From contig JACYXH010000245.1 of the NCBI GenBank assembly GCA_026745465.1, forward strand, positions 27,501 to 91,500: DNA of 64,000 bases. The letters are read 5' to 3'. This stretch comes from Lota lota. Lineage: Eukaryota > Chordata > Actinopteri > Gadiformes > Lotidae. Below the pieces are notes generated by a model. It did not search any database. It was given only the letters and a program-made list of their open reading frames with translations, and had not been told where the DNA came from. This document shows positions 32,262-43,603 of this stretch, one piece after another (the stretch's first letter is position 1; each line of letters starts with the position of its first letter). The translations under genes and the position numbers were made by a program.

Positions 32262-35245
32262 GTGGGCGACGAGTTCAGCAGCCTGCGCAGAGTAGTGAGA
32301 GGGGAGAGAGCAAGAACAAAACGTCTCATAGTCAGATACCACAGAAAACCCAGCGCGCGTCAAACCAGTTACCGGGTCTCTGGAGGCGGAGCCATCTACG
32401 TAGAAGACATAGTCGGGGTTAGGAAGGGGAACCTCCCCTAGATCAGGATGTGGCTTATAGACCAACTGTAATTCAGCCAAACAGTGGTGCGGTTCACCCT
32501 CTCCCGCGATAGGGAGCAGGGTGGCAGGATTGAGAACATTGCAGCGTCGAATATGTATGTTGGGCAGGTCAAGGAGGATGGTATGATATTTCAACTGTCG
32601 TGCTGCAGATAATTGGGAAGTCTTCTGTTCTAATAGGATCATAGAAACCGCATGTGGAACGAGTGGTTTGAGATCACCGTACCACACCAAGTCTCTCGAT
32701 GCATAAACAGCTTTTTCCGCCGACGCCACTGCTCATAAGCAAAGGAGCAGCCCTGCTGCTACGGGGTCTAATTTTGAGGAGAAATAGGCAACCGGGCGTA
32801 ACCTGTTCCCATGATGTTGGAGGAGGACTGACGTCATGCATCCCCCTCTATCGTTCCACGGTCTTGGTAAAGTGTCGCATTGGGTCCGGAAGGCCAAGCG
32901 TTGGCGCACACTGGAGCTCCAGTTTGAGGCCTCTAAACGCTTGTTCTGCTTCCGCGGACCAGATCACGAGGTCCGAAGGCTGGAGTCCCTTACCATGGAC
33001 GATAATCGATAGGGGACTCTCCAGCAGTGAGTAGTTGGGAATGAAAATTCTGCAATAAGAACACATACCAACTAAAGACATAACTTGTTTCTTAGTTACT
33101 GGCCGTGGAATGTTGGCAATAGCGTCCACACGCTTGGATGAGCTTTGCCCCTGATATTAGGTTGTGGCCTAGGAAGACAACGTCCTGGCAGTCCCACTGG
33201 AGCTTCGAGAGGCTGACTTTGTGCCCCTAAGACGCCAGGTGGTATAAGAGTCGCAGAGAATTACTGTGACACCGCTCCTTAGATGGGGAATAAACCAACG
33301 GATCATCAACATACTTTAACAATGCAGAGCCCAGCTGAAACTGAAGTGATGCTAGGCTTAACTTCAGTGCTTCATTGTAAATGGTAGGCGATTCACAGTA
33401 GCCTTTTGGCAAGCGAGTCCATGTGTTGGGCTTTCCCCCAAAGTCAAAAGCGAACCATAATTGGCTGTCAGGGTGTACAGGGATGCTAAAGAAAGCATTT
33501 GCAAGGTCAACCACCGTGAACCATCTGGTGTCAGGTGGTATATGGGACACGATGGTGTATGGCTTCGGAACATTAGGTGCGCGTTCATGGACCGCCTGGT
33601 TAACTGCCTGTAAGTCCTGGACGAAATGCCATTAAACTGGTTGTCCGTCAAGCCGTACTTTCCTAACAGGAAAAATAGAGGTTCTCATCAGAGAGTTACT
33701 ACAGGGGATTATGACACCTGCATCCACCAAAGAGGTGAAGACGGGTGTGATGCCTGTAATGGAGTGATGTTTCAGCAGTTACTGATATCGACATGGGCGG
33801 TAGTCAGACTTAGGAGCTACCACAACAGGCTGTGCATTTGTAATTTAGCCAACATCATATTTGCTGGTCGCCCACAGTCGTGTGGGTACGTCTCGTAAGT
33901 CAGGGTGGATGGTCGAGGTCATGGTCATGGTCACGTCTCCAAGCCATGGTAGTGGTGGTCTCGAGAAGTGGGAAAACATGCAATTGGGGACGTGCAGGCA
34001 TCATGCATGATTGGCAACTGCTAACATAGGAAGACAAAAATGTAAAAGACAAATTCAGCCATAATATGATCATCTGACTGACTTTTAACAAGTTAATAAT
34101 TGTTAGACACAAATGTAATTGTAATCTAAAGCAATTATAGCAAAAGCCATATGCTTATTAACCCAATTGTTTCATCTGAAGTCAGATTTCAGTCCTAGCT
34201 CATGCAGTCTACCACTCTGAGTATGGGAGTGGCCTCCCTTATCTCATGGGCCCTAACACACACAAGAAGACAGGCTCAGGCTCACACACACACACTCTTA
34301 CATGGCCTTTTCCTCCCTCCATTTTCTTTCTTTATTTTCTAAACACCCAGTATTTTCATTGTAGACCATATGATTTAACATTTGGATCCTTGTTAATTTA
34401 ATACTGAATTTTCAGAATAATTTAGTATACTACTTTCTTTGGTATTTGTCTCTCAATTATTATCTCAAATTTATTTTATATCCTTTATTATAATTTATAT
34501 TCGCAGTCCCTCAGGAAGTATTTTATTGTTCGTGTTGTTAATTTAGTAGTTAACCTCCATGTCTAATTTAACCATCCCAGTTTTCTGACACTGGAGCTTA
34601 CAACCGAACCAGTGTCTAGCACTCGTGACAAGATACACAACACATAAATACAGACAGACATTTGGGCCCAACAAGCTAGCTCTAAACACATAGACAATAG
34701 TTATAGGCTTTTACTCAGAACCCGTTGAATGAACTACGACTTCATCAGGTTTATTGGACAGTATATCCACTACCGCGCTCCCTCAGGGTCCTTTAGGGCG
34801 GGTCCCACTTCCTCAGTTTGACGATGTGGGAATTTCCCTGAACTCCGAAGAGTCCCCAGCGCTGGTTGACCCCTGGACTTCTGTGGTCGAGCGGCAGCGG
34901 TGATATCTGCCCCAATCTTTTATTACCGGCATGCGGAGGCAGAGGAAGTTTGTATAATAACTTTCCCACTTTCCCCTGTATGTTCATCTAATATCCTGCT
35001 CTATGTCCCTCTCTCTCTCGGCTACTTTCCTCAATCCTTTCTATCACTCTAACAATCTGTGTATGCATGGCAGTGGGTGTTGTCAGTGGGTTAGGGTGTG
35101 TGTATGGTTTTAGCAAGCAGTTCTTCATTGCGGTGTGCGTATGGGTGTTTGTTACCGCCTTTCGATTCGTTGTCGTCCGGTCGCTCCATCGCCTCTCCGC
35201 ATGTCCACCCATTTGCCAGTCAATTTCTGCTTTCAGTGGACACTA
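32262..35245 (-). mobile_element. Endogenous retrovirus fragment, copy A
   Basis: The minus strand codes for retroviral reverse transcriptase (LPKGYCESPTIYNEALKLSL, YVDD box) and RNase H (YVDGSASRDP), in the style of class I (gamma/epsilon-like) ERVs, at about 32262-33900. The sequence upstream, to about 35245, has no recognised protein and may include leader or LTR sequence (AATAAAAG near 34915). Integrase and env were not found. It is a fossil with several breaks. Copies are at 45731-47875 (reversed) and 60130-63110. Confidence 0.8.
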
Positions 35246-35319
35246 CATGTTGATTTCAGTACCTTCATGAATTTATAATAGACCACATTTTTCATGGTGT
35301 ACAGGAAGCTCTTTACATC

Positions 35320-35392
35320 GTTTCCATAGTGTAGTGGTTATCACGTTTGCCTCACACGCGAAAGGTCCCTGGTTCGAAACTGGGCGGAAACA
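35320..35392 (+). tRNA. tRNA-Val(CAC)
   Basis: 73 nt. GTTTCCATAGTGTAGTGG, anticodon CAC in CCTCACACG and T-arm TGGTTCGAAACTGG are present. One acceptor position is A instead of G (A opposite C), which weakens the stem. It is otherwise intact. Confidence 0.75.
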
Positions 35393-35565
35393 TTTTGACT
35401 TTAATACATTAATAAGAAAGCTACCTGTCACCAGTGAACATCAAGAGCCATTGGTAGATGGAAATCCAATCAATCTGAGTTTTAAATTACGCAGACAGCT
35501 AATATACCTACAGATATTCATAAGAGACCACATTTTGAATGAGGTGCAGGTTCCTAAAATGCATA

Positions 35566-35625
35566 GCTTCTGTAGTGTAGCGGTTATTGCGTTCGCCTAC
35601 AATGCGAAAGGTTCCCGTTATGAAG
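35566..35625 (+). pseudogene. tRNA-Val relic
   Basis: CTTCTGTAGTGTAGCGGTTA and GCGAAAGGTTCCCG match tRNA-Val, but the T-loop and 3' acceptor are lost. A sister relic is at 63440. Confidence 0.65.
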
Positions 35626-35837
35626 CATCTTGACTTTGACACGCTTTAGAACATGAATAGGACAGCCACATGTCTTGAGGAAACATCCATCATCATTGGA
35701 AGTTTGAATACCAAACCGTCTACATTTTTGGAGCAAGGGGTAGGCAATGTTCATTAAATTACGATCTCAAACGTTCAAATGTCTACTGTTAATTATTTTT
35801 CTGCCAGGTTTTGAACACGTACCTCATCATTACATAT

Positions 35838-35909
35838 GTTTTGTCCCAGTTTTGAATTGGCAACAGTTTGCATGAGTGGCAAACGTGATAACCATAGCAC
35901 TACAGAAAC
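35838..35909 (-). pseudogene. tRNA-Val relic, reversed
   Basis: On the minus strand GTTTCTGTAGTG, GGTTATCACGTTTGCC and a decayed T-arm are visible. The anticodon loop is changed. It faces the other Val copies, and a sister relic is at 63712. Confidence 0.55.
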
Positions 35910-36033
35910 TATATTTGGCAAGCATGTTCTCTAAATGATTTCTGCAATCAGTAAACAACACATTTTGATTTCAGTACCTTCATGAATTCATAATAGACCA
36001 CTTATTTATGAGGTGCATAATCCCTATTAAGTT

Positions 36034-36080
36034 GTTTCCGTAGTATAGTGGTTATCACGTTCGCCTCACACGCGGAAACA
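36034..36080 (+). pseudogene. tRNA-Val(CAC), internally deleted
   Basis: The 5' half up to CCTCACACGCG is perfect and is followed directly by GAAACA, so the variable loop and T-arm are missing. The sister copy at 63909 is complete, so the loss is recent. Confidence 0.8.
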
Positions 36081-36263
36081 TATTGATTTTGATACACTAT
36101 AAAACATTAATATGAAAGCTACCTGTCACCAGTGAACATCAAGAGCCATTGGTAGATGGAACGCCAATCGATCTGCTTTTTAAAAAAAGCAGTCAGCGAG
36201 AAGCCCTACAGATATTCATAAGAGACCACATTTTGAATGAAGTGCAGGTTCCCAAATCGCCTG

Positions 36264-36336
36264 GTTTCCATAGTGTAGTAGTTATCACGTTCGCCTAACC
36301 CGCGAAAGGTTCCCGGTTCAAGACCGGGCGGAAACA
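36264..36336 (+). tRNA. tRNA-Val(AAC), probably weak
   Basis: 73 nt with anticodon AAC. The acceptor has one A/C mismatch, the anticodon loop reads CTAACCC, and the T-loop is TTCAAGA instead of TTCGAGA, a B-box change. Confidence 0.65.
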
Positions 36337-36581
36337 ACAGCTGTGAATTGAGGTAAACAACGTGTAAGTTAAGTACTATTGGTATGCTAAAGATCAGGTT
36401 TTCTGAAAAGGTCTGTTGGAACCAGGAACGGGCCTTTTAGCAATGGCTACTGGTTCGCACTCCACCTCTTCAAAAAAATAGCCACATTATATTTTTGAGT
36501 GTTTCAACCTGTACATACATTTAGTTCATATATGTGCTTCTTATGACATCATTTTCTGGGTGGTCTGCGTTGTATTTACAG

Positions 36582-36654
36582 GTTTCCGTAGTGTAGTAGT
36601 TATCACGTTCGCCTAACACGCGAAAGGTCCCCGGTTCGAGACCGGGCGGAAACA
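36582..36654 (+). tRNA. tRNA-Val(AAC)
   Basis: 73 nt matching vertebrate tRNA-Val(AAC) throughout. All stems pair, the A box (TAGTGTAGTAG) and B box (GGTTCGAGACC) are intact, and a T5 Pol III terminator lies about 10 bp downstream. It is the best tRNA gene in the window. Confidence 0.92.
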
Positions 36655-36807
36655 ATGTTAAGGTTTTTGCTTTTATAGCTGGCTGTTGACAGCAAAGACT
36701 GTATGAAACACACTGAAACTGGAACCATCAAATGTTGTGAAAGTATATACTTGACAGTTCCAAGATGACGTGATCTTGATGGGTTGCCAGATTTGGCACT
36801 CGTGTAA

Positions 36808-36856
36808 GTTTCTGTAGTGTAGTGGTTATCACATTCGCTTTACACGCGCAAAGTTA
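36808..36856 (+). pseudogene. tRNA-Val 5' half
   Basis: GTTTCTGTAGTGTAGTGG and the anticodon arm remain, and the homology stops after ACGCGCAAAG. Confidence 0.65.
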
Positions 36857-36859
36857 TGT

Positions 36860-37082
36860 TGCATGGCAGAATAAAGACTAACATCTAAAATGTTCAGTTA
36901 AAAAAGAACTGTCAATAATATATGTATATATGTGTGTACATGCTCAAAAATATATATTACAGTATGTTGCTTTCTTTAGGGGAGCGGATCTGCATAACAA
37001 AATGTTTAGAATGATTTGACCAGCAAATAAAACTCATGTCAAAGATTTGTTAAAATATATAACCTTGTTTATTTCGAATAAT
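36860..37082. other. AT-rich spacer
   Basis: A TATATG-rich stretch without a gene. Near 37065-37090 it includes minus-strand AATAAA-type signals that could serve the gene to the right. Confidence 0.5.
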
Positions 37083-40000
37083 TTATTTTTCTTTCTTGTT
37101 CCTCATGTCCTCCAACCACTTGTCCTTGGTCAGGGATTCAGAGGAGGGGCAGTAAATCTTACCCTTGAATTGACTGTGGCCAGTCTGTGCAGTCCGGGGC
37201 TCCCCACACTTCCTGCACTTGTTTGCCTCCCCAGTCCTGTTGTAAGTCTTTTTCTGGCGGGGGGCATGTGGAGGCACTGCTGAGGGGACAGCAAACATGA
37301 AGGGGGTCTGGGCGGGAGGGTAAGGATAAAGAGGGTTGACAGGGAGGAAAGGTGCTCTAGGGTGGCATTGGGCTTGGGTGAGGGCAGGAGTGCCAAAGAA
37401 GTTAGGGGCTTGGGTGAGGTATGGGTGGTAAAAGAATGTAGCAGGGGCACGGGTGAGGGCAGGGGTGCTGGTGAAGACAGGGGCAGGGGCTCCGAATGGA
37501 GGAGGGCGGGGAAACAGCTTCCCCTGGGTTGCCATCCTGGGCCTCACAGGTGGTGGTGCTGCATTGGCGGTAGCAGTGGCCCTTCTTTTATTTTTGGCCT
37601 GCCCCGCTGTGCTCTCTGGCAGATGATATGTATGCTCAACACCACCAGGTGGTGGAGGAGCAACAGCGGGTCGGACAACATCCTCTGCGTCGTCGTCCAA
37701 ATCCTCCAGCAGCTTTTCTGTGTCCTCAGAGTCAGGATCCACGTCCTGCATGCTGCTCCCGGTCTGCCTGTAGAGGTAGTCGATACCTATGAGCTCTCCT
37801 GGGAATGAAAGCAATAATGGAGTTAGTAGAATAAGTATATCAACACGTGTGGAACTCCTGTTAATGTTGGTCTTATTATAGATAGAAATTTGCACCCCCA
37901 CATTCATGTTATGATTTTATTATAGTACTTTCTTGTTATGACTTGTTAACGTATTATTATTTGATGACATGATCACTTGCAACAGCAACAGCATTATTAG
38001 AACATGCAGATATGTGAATCTAATGTTTCGCAGAATTAAATACATTTTATTTCAAACGTATACATGCCTGGTAGTCATTTCATTTACATTTCAACTGTGA
38101 AGCACAAGCACACAAAAAACAACAACAATGTATGTTGAGTATTGTACGTAATCCCTATTCAGGGTAACTTACCAGTGTACTTGGCAGGGGGCCGGAAGGA
38201 GGGGACATACTTCCGTCCAAACACCTTGGAGCCGTATGTGTTCACACACTGCACCAGGTCCCCCGAGTAGCTGACTAGAGCTGACCTTTTCTCTGCCCGA
38301 ACAGCATCAGCCCGGTCCTGGTTCCACCTGGTTAGCCCGTCCAACAGGTACAGCTGAAAGTTGAGGTCATTGGCCTGGGTCCCTGAAAGTAGAAAATCAT
38401 ACACTCATGATTGATAGGTTTACTATATTGTGCAAACATCTAAATTACCAATAAAGGTAAATGGTCGTCATTGTAATTAAATAATGGTGATGCAATTGAA
38501 ACTCACCTGGAATAAACCGGTTCAGATGGCAGTGAAAGGACTCCAGGGATGTTGAACCTCGCGCACACCTGTACTTGGTAAGGACGACACCCTCCTTGGT
38601 GGTGGTGGTGCCGGTCTCTGTGCAGAGAGACACACCTGGCAGGTCCTGGATGCACTTGACGTGCCTCTTCTGAACCCGCCAGATGTGCTCCATCCTCACC
38701 CGGTCCAGGAGGGGAACACCAAGCAGGTCCCTGCCTCTGTCCCCGATCAGCTCCTGCAACAGGCACTCAACATGGCGGATGGTGGCCTCCTCTCCGCGGG
38801 TCCTCCGCCTGCAGTACTGCGCCAGCTGAGCCTTGGTGATTCTGCTGTTCACCAGAGAATCTGAGATGCCGGGCACACCCTCATTCCGAAGCTCCTCCCT
38901 CTTGGCATGGCGCAAAAGGGCCACATCTGCAGGGTGATGCAACCCTCCCCTTGGCTGCTCCAGCCAGCTTTTTGGTCATCTGGAATTATACAGAACAAAC
39001 AAATTAATTCAGAGTGCTTTCAAAATAATAGTATAAATTAGAATATGATTAAATAGAAACAAAATATATACCCAAAAATACATTTAGGAATTCACACACG
39101 CTAAACCCATTTAATGGCTACTTAAACGGCTCACAATGCTGGGATATGGTGTTATGATAAAACACTATTCATGAATCATAAGAAAGTAAATATTTACATG
39201 TGTTGTTTGTGAATGTCCTTTTTACCTTCTTTGTGGAATCCATTTTTAAAATGGAGCCAAAGGTGGAGGTGATGCTGGCCTTGATGTGGTCCATACGGCT
39301 CATCAAGTCCTTCCCGTACACGGTCACATCCACCTGCTGGTCGGGACCGCCATAGGCTCGGGGGGCTCCTGACAGACCACAGGGAAGAGACTCGGCCTGT
39401 CCACAAAGTCGGCACACACCTCCAGGTAGCGGGCCACACGCTGCAGCCACTGCTCGGCATGGTTCTCCCGCAGCTGTTTGACCATTCGTGTGGAGCTGTT
39501 GCCGAGGGTCCTCTCCCGTAGCATCGTGATGACACGGATGTCACACGCATTCCTTTGTGGATAAGGGGCATACTTGTATCCAATTATATTATTTTAATAA
39601 TTATATATAGTATATTGAATATAGATATTCTATAGAATGTTATACATATAGTGTAAAAATCGAATATTGCTATTTGTCAGGATGAATTGCGCTACACATT
39701 TAAATATATTTGCTTTCATGTGTTGACTAGAACTCACTTGCGTGTCAGGATGAGGCGGAACTCCCCACGGAGAGGCAGGCTCAGCTGGTCCAGGATGGTC
39801 TTGCTCGTGGACAGGTAGTTGGTTATGCAACTGGCGGAGTTGCACCTTAGGGTCTCCGTCACCATCAGGTAGTACCTGTCCATGTCCAGCACCCGCCGTG
39901 CCCTCTTGTGGATGCCGGCCCCGGTGAGCTGCCTCTTACACTTTGGGCAGGACACCCTCACCTTCCACAGGTGGTAGGGCATCCACACCAGGAGCCGGTG

Positions 40001-40862
40001 AGTGAAAAACCGCTCTGGTAATGGGGCCTGGTTATAAATCAGGGCTGGCACCGGTGGCTCATACCAGAGCTTGACGTCCGGGCGCAGCCGCTGGTTCCTC
40101 CACAGCGTGGATGCAATCCAGCGCTGGTCTTGCTGGGGAATTGTCTGTTAAATTTTTTCCGGCAGCCAGAAGTGATCTTGAGCCGGACCCAGAAATGAAG
40201 CAGTACAAGGGGGGGTAGGGACTGGACCAGGAGGAGCAGGGACGGGACCAGGAGGAGCAAGGACGGGACCAGGAGGAGCAGGGACGGGACCAGGAGGAGC
40301 AGGCACGGGATTAGGAGGAGCAAGACTCTTTGACGCAACCTACATAAAATAAATGAAAAATACAATAAAACGTCTATCCGCTACACGCTACAGTTTGTAA
40401 GACCAGTATAGAGGTTATTACAGTTGCACTAACCAGATGGGAAGAGCTGGTCCTGGCAGATGACACAGCAGGGCTGGATGGGGGCAGAGAGAAAGGGGAG
40501 ATGGGCCTGATATATCTCGGACTGGAAGGGAGCGTCGGACTGGATGGAGGGCTTCTCCCAGCTGGGGTAGTGGCAGGGCTGGAGGGACATTGTGAGAGAG
40601 GGGGAAACGTACCTGATGAAGTCAATTTATAAAACAAGGACAGTGTATTGCTTGATGGCGGTGTTCTTAGGCACCAGGCACAGCTATAGCTACATGTAGC
40701 ACCTCAACAGGCTTCCTAGTAATGTTTAGATTAGGCCTGGCTGCAGCAGACAAAGTCCCACCAAACCGCGCTTTATCAAACTGTTAAGGTTACGAGACTA
40801 GGACCCAAACGCAAGACACGGAAACCAACAGGGTGCGGGTTGAAAAAGGGTTTATTGTCCAA

Positions 40863-41440
40863 GCTGGAGCTCAGGGCCAGGAGGAAGCTGCTGCTGGCGC
40901 CGGGGCTCAGGGCCAGGAGGAAGCTGCTGCTGGCGCTGGGGCTCAGGGCCAGGAGGCAGCTGTGGCTGGGGCTTGAGACTAGGAGGCAACTGGGGCTGGC
41001 GCTGGGGCTCAGGGCCAGGAGGAATCTGTTGCTGGGACTCAGGAGGCCGCTGGAGCTTTGGCCTTTTCCCGGGGGAGTCCAGCTGAACCGGTAGCCGGCG
41101 CTTGCGGCCAGGAGTTCGCTGGGGCTTAAGACCAGGAGGCAACTGCTGCTGGAACTCAGGGCCAGGAGGCCGCTGAGGCTTGGGACCGGAAGGCAGCTGT
41201 TGCTGGAGCTCAGGGCCAGAAGGCCACTGGGGCTTGGGACCCGGAGTCCACAGCTGTGGGGGTTGGGGCCTGGAAACCGGAAGCAATGGCTGGGGCTTGG
41301 AAACCGGAAGCAATGGCTGCGGGGGCAGGGGCTTGGAAACAGGAGTCCACGGCTGTGGGGGCTGAGAGCACGGAGTCCACGGCTGTGGGGGCTGAGAGCA
41401 CGGAGTCCACGGCTGTGGGGGCTGAGAGCACGAAAAAATA
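40863..41440 (-). repeat. Pro/Gln-rich segment, first copy
   Basis: About 580 bp nearly identical to 42271-42850, in the same orientation. On the minus strand it reads as short PPGPEPQ-type and [10 protein letters not shown] repeats. It is a direct duplication inside the Gypsy element. Confidence 0.8.
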
Positions 41441-41829
41441 AAATAAAAAAAATAAACAGGCTCGCTCCCCAGGTCCGTAGCCCTCCCAGCCTACCGGAGA
41501 CTGGTTTCGTCGGCCGCGACGACGCATATCCAGGAGGCGTCTGACCGAGTAGGCCGGAATGCTGTCAATCACCCAGGGAAGTGGCAGAGCCGGGGATGGG
41601 GGAGACAGCGGACTAGGGGACCGGGGCTCTTTCCCGGCGGAGAACTGTGGGACCGGTAACCGGCGCTTGCGACCAGGAGGCCGTTGGGGCTTGGAACCAG
41701 GAGGCAGCTGCTGGGGCTCAGGGTCAGGAGGACACCGGGGCTCAGGGCCAGGAGGCAACTGCTGCTGGGGCCCAGGATCAGGAGGACACTGCTGCTGGGG
41801 CTCGGGACCTGGAAACAACTGGGGCTTAG

Positions 41830-42270
41830 GACCAGGACCTTGAGACAACTGGGGCTTGGACTCGGGACCAGGAGACAACTGGGGCTTTGACTCGGGACCA
41901 GGAGACAACTGGGGCTTGGACTCGGGACCAGGAGACAACTGGGGCTTGGACTCGGGACCAGGAGACAACTGGGGCTTGGACTCAGGACCAGGAGAAAACT
42001 GGGGCTTGGACTCGGGACCAGGAGACAACTGGGGCTTGGACTCGGGACCAGGAGACAACTGGGGCTTGGACTCGGGACCAGGAGACAACTGGGGCTTGGA
42101 CTCGGGACCAGGAGACAACTGGGGCTTGGACTCGGGACCAGGAGACAACTGGGGCTTGGACTCGGGACCAGGAGACAACTGGGGCCTGGACTCGGGACCA
42201 GGAGACAACTGGGGCCTGGACTCGGGACCAGGAGACAACTGGGGCTTGGACTCGGGACCAGGAGACAACT
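41830..42270. repeat. 30-bp minisatellite
   Basis: About 14 tandem units of GGGGCTTGGACTCGGGACCA plus GGAGACAACT. On the minus strand one frame reads [10 protein letters not shown] over and over. All frames stay open because 30 is divisible by three, so the long ORFs here are not evidence for a gene. Confidence 0.95.
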
Positions 42271-42850
42271 GGGGCTGGGGCTCAGGGCCAGGAGGAAGCT
42301 GCTGCTGGCGCCGGGGCTCAGGGCCAGGAGGAAGCTGCTGCTGGCGCTGGGGCTCAGGGCCAGGAGGCAGCTGTGGCTGGGGCTTGAGACTAGGAGGCAA
42401 CTGGGGCTGGCGCTGGGGCTCAGGGCCAGGAGGAATCTATTGCTGGGACTCAGGAGGCCGCTGGAGCTTGGGCCTTTTCCCGGGGGAGTCCAGCTGAACC
42501 GGTAGCCGGCACTTGCGGCCAGGAGTTCGCTGGGGCTTAAGACCAGGAGGCAACTGCTGCTGGAACTCAGGGCCGGGAGGCCGCTGAGGCTTGGGACCGG
42601 AAGGCAGCTGTTGCTGGAGCTCAGGGCCAGAAGGCCACTGGGGCTTGGGACCCGGAGTCCACAGCTGTGGGGGTTGGGGCCTGGAAACCGGAAGCAATGG
42701 CTGGGGCTTGGAAACCGGAAGCAACGGCTGCGGGGGCAGGGGCTTGGAAACAGGAGTCCACGGCTGTGGGGGCTGAGAGCACGGAGTCCACGGCTGTGGG
42801 GGCTGAGAGCACGGAGTCCACGGCTGTGGGGGCTGAGAGCACGGAACAGT
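42271..42850 (-). repeat. Pro/Gln-rich segment, second copy
   Basis: Sister of 40863-41440. It leads into the gag-like start at 43033. Confidence 0.8.
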
Positions 42851-43049
42851 GGCTGTGGTGGGGGCTGGTGGCCACGAGGCTGCGGTTGCAGCGGGGAAGG
42901 AAGAGAGGGAAACCGAGCGGAGTTTGCGCTCAAGCATCTGGAGGATAGCCGACGCATTCCACGGAATCCGCTCGCTGGAGGCAGACGCGACTAGAGACTT
43001 CCATGTAGAGGAATTCATGTCTGCTGGGTCCATCTTGGCTAGTTCGTAC

Positions 43050-43603
43050 TGTTACGGTTACGAGACTAGGACCCAAACGCAAGACACGGAAACCAACAGG
43101 GTGCGGGTTGAAAAAGGGTTTATTGTCCAAGGTACAGGCAAGGGCAAGGCAGGCGGGTAGTCCAGCAGGCAGTAGGCAGGCGGGGAGTCAGGCAGGCAGA
43201 CGGACGTAGGCAGGCGGGTGGTCGGGCAGGCGAGGTTCAGAAAACAAGGAAGGCAGGCAGGCAGGAACGAGGAACAGGAGCGGGAACAGGAACAGGAACG
43301 AGAGCGGGAACAAGAACGGGAGCGGAACCCGTAACGGGAACAAGAATGAGAGTGGGACCCGAAAACAAAGAAGTGGCGGGGACGTAGTTACCATGGGTGG
43401 TTTACAACTAACGAACTAGCACTGGCTCTGTGGGGAGCCAGTGCTTAAGTACAGAGGGGTTGATTGGTGATTGTTGGCAGGAGTGTAGACCGGAGTGCAC
43501 GTGGTTAATTAACGACAAGGTAAACAAAGGAGCACATGGTGAAATGGAGGCTGGGTGCCACCAGATGGCGGAATTGGACAGAAACAGAGAGGGTCACGTT
43601 ACA
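43050..43603 (-). repeat. 5' LTR of the intronic Gypsy element
   Basis: 554 bp, TGTAACGTGACCC...CCGTAACA on the minus strand. It includes GGCA/GGAAC-rich short repeats (43140-43360) and AATAAACCC near 43120. Confidence 0.85.

Larger units (their letters stand above)
40782..43603 (-). mobile_element. Chromovirus-type Gypsy element in an intron, broken
   Basis: Its ends are TGTAAC...TAACA on the minus strand, and flanking CAAAC (40777-40781 and 43604-43608) is a 5-bp target-site duplication. Parts: 5' LTR 43050-43603, a gag-like start MDPADMNSSTWKSLV at 43033, Pro/Gln-rich repeats, an integrase chromodomain remnant ([16 protein letters not shown]) near 41460-41570, and a short piece of 3' LTR at 40782-40862. 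Most of pol is absent. It is a fossil with several breaks, lying in the intron between exons 3 and 4 of the transposase-like gene. Confidence 0.85.

Noticed and set aside
33900-34112. Small open frames upstream of ERV pol (MCLTIINLL...)
   Set aside because: No similarity to gag that I recognise. Kept only as part of the ERV block.
35320-36856. tRNA-Val sequences as heads of a SINE family
   Set aside because: They end at the mature tRNA 3' end, have no common tRNA-unrelated body and no A-rich or repeat tail.
41210-42957. Long Pro/Gln-, Ser/Pro- and Gly/Trp-rich open frames on both strands
   Set aside because: The 30-bp minisatellite and its GC-rich neighbours keep all frames open. No domain is seen apart from the Gypsy chromodomain remnant.
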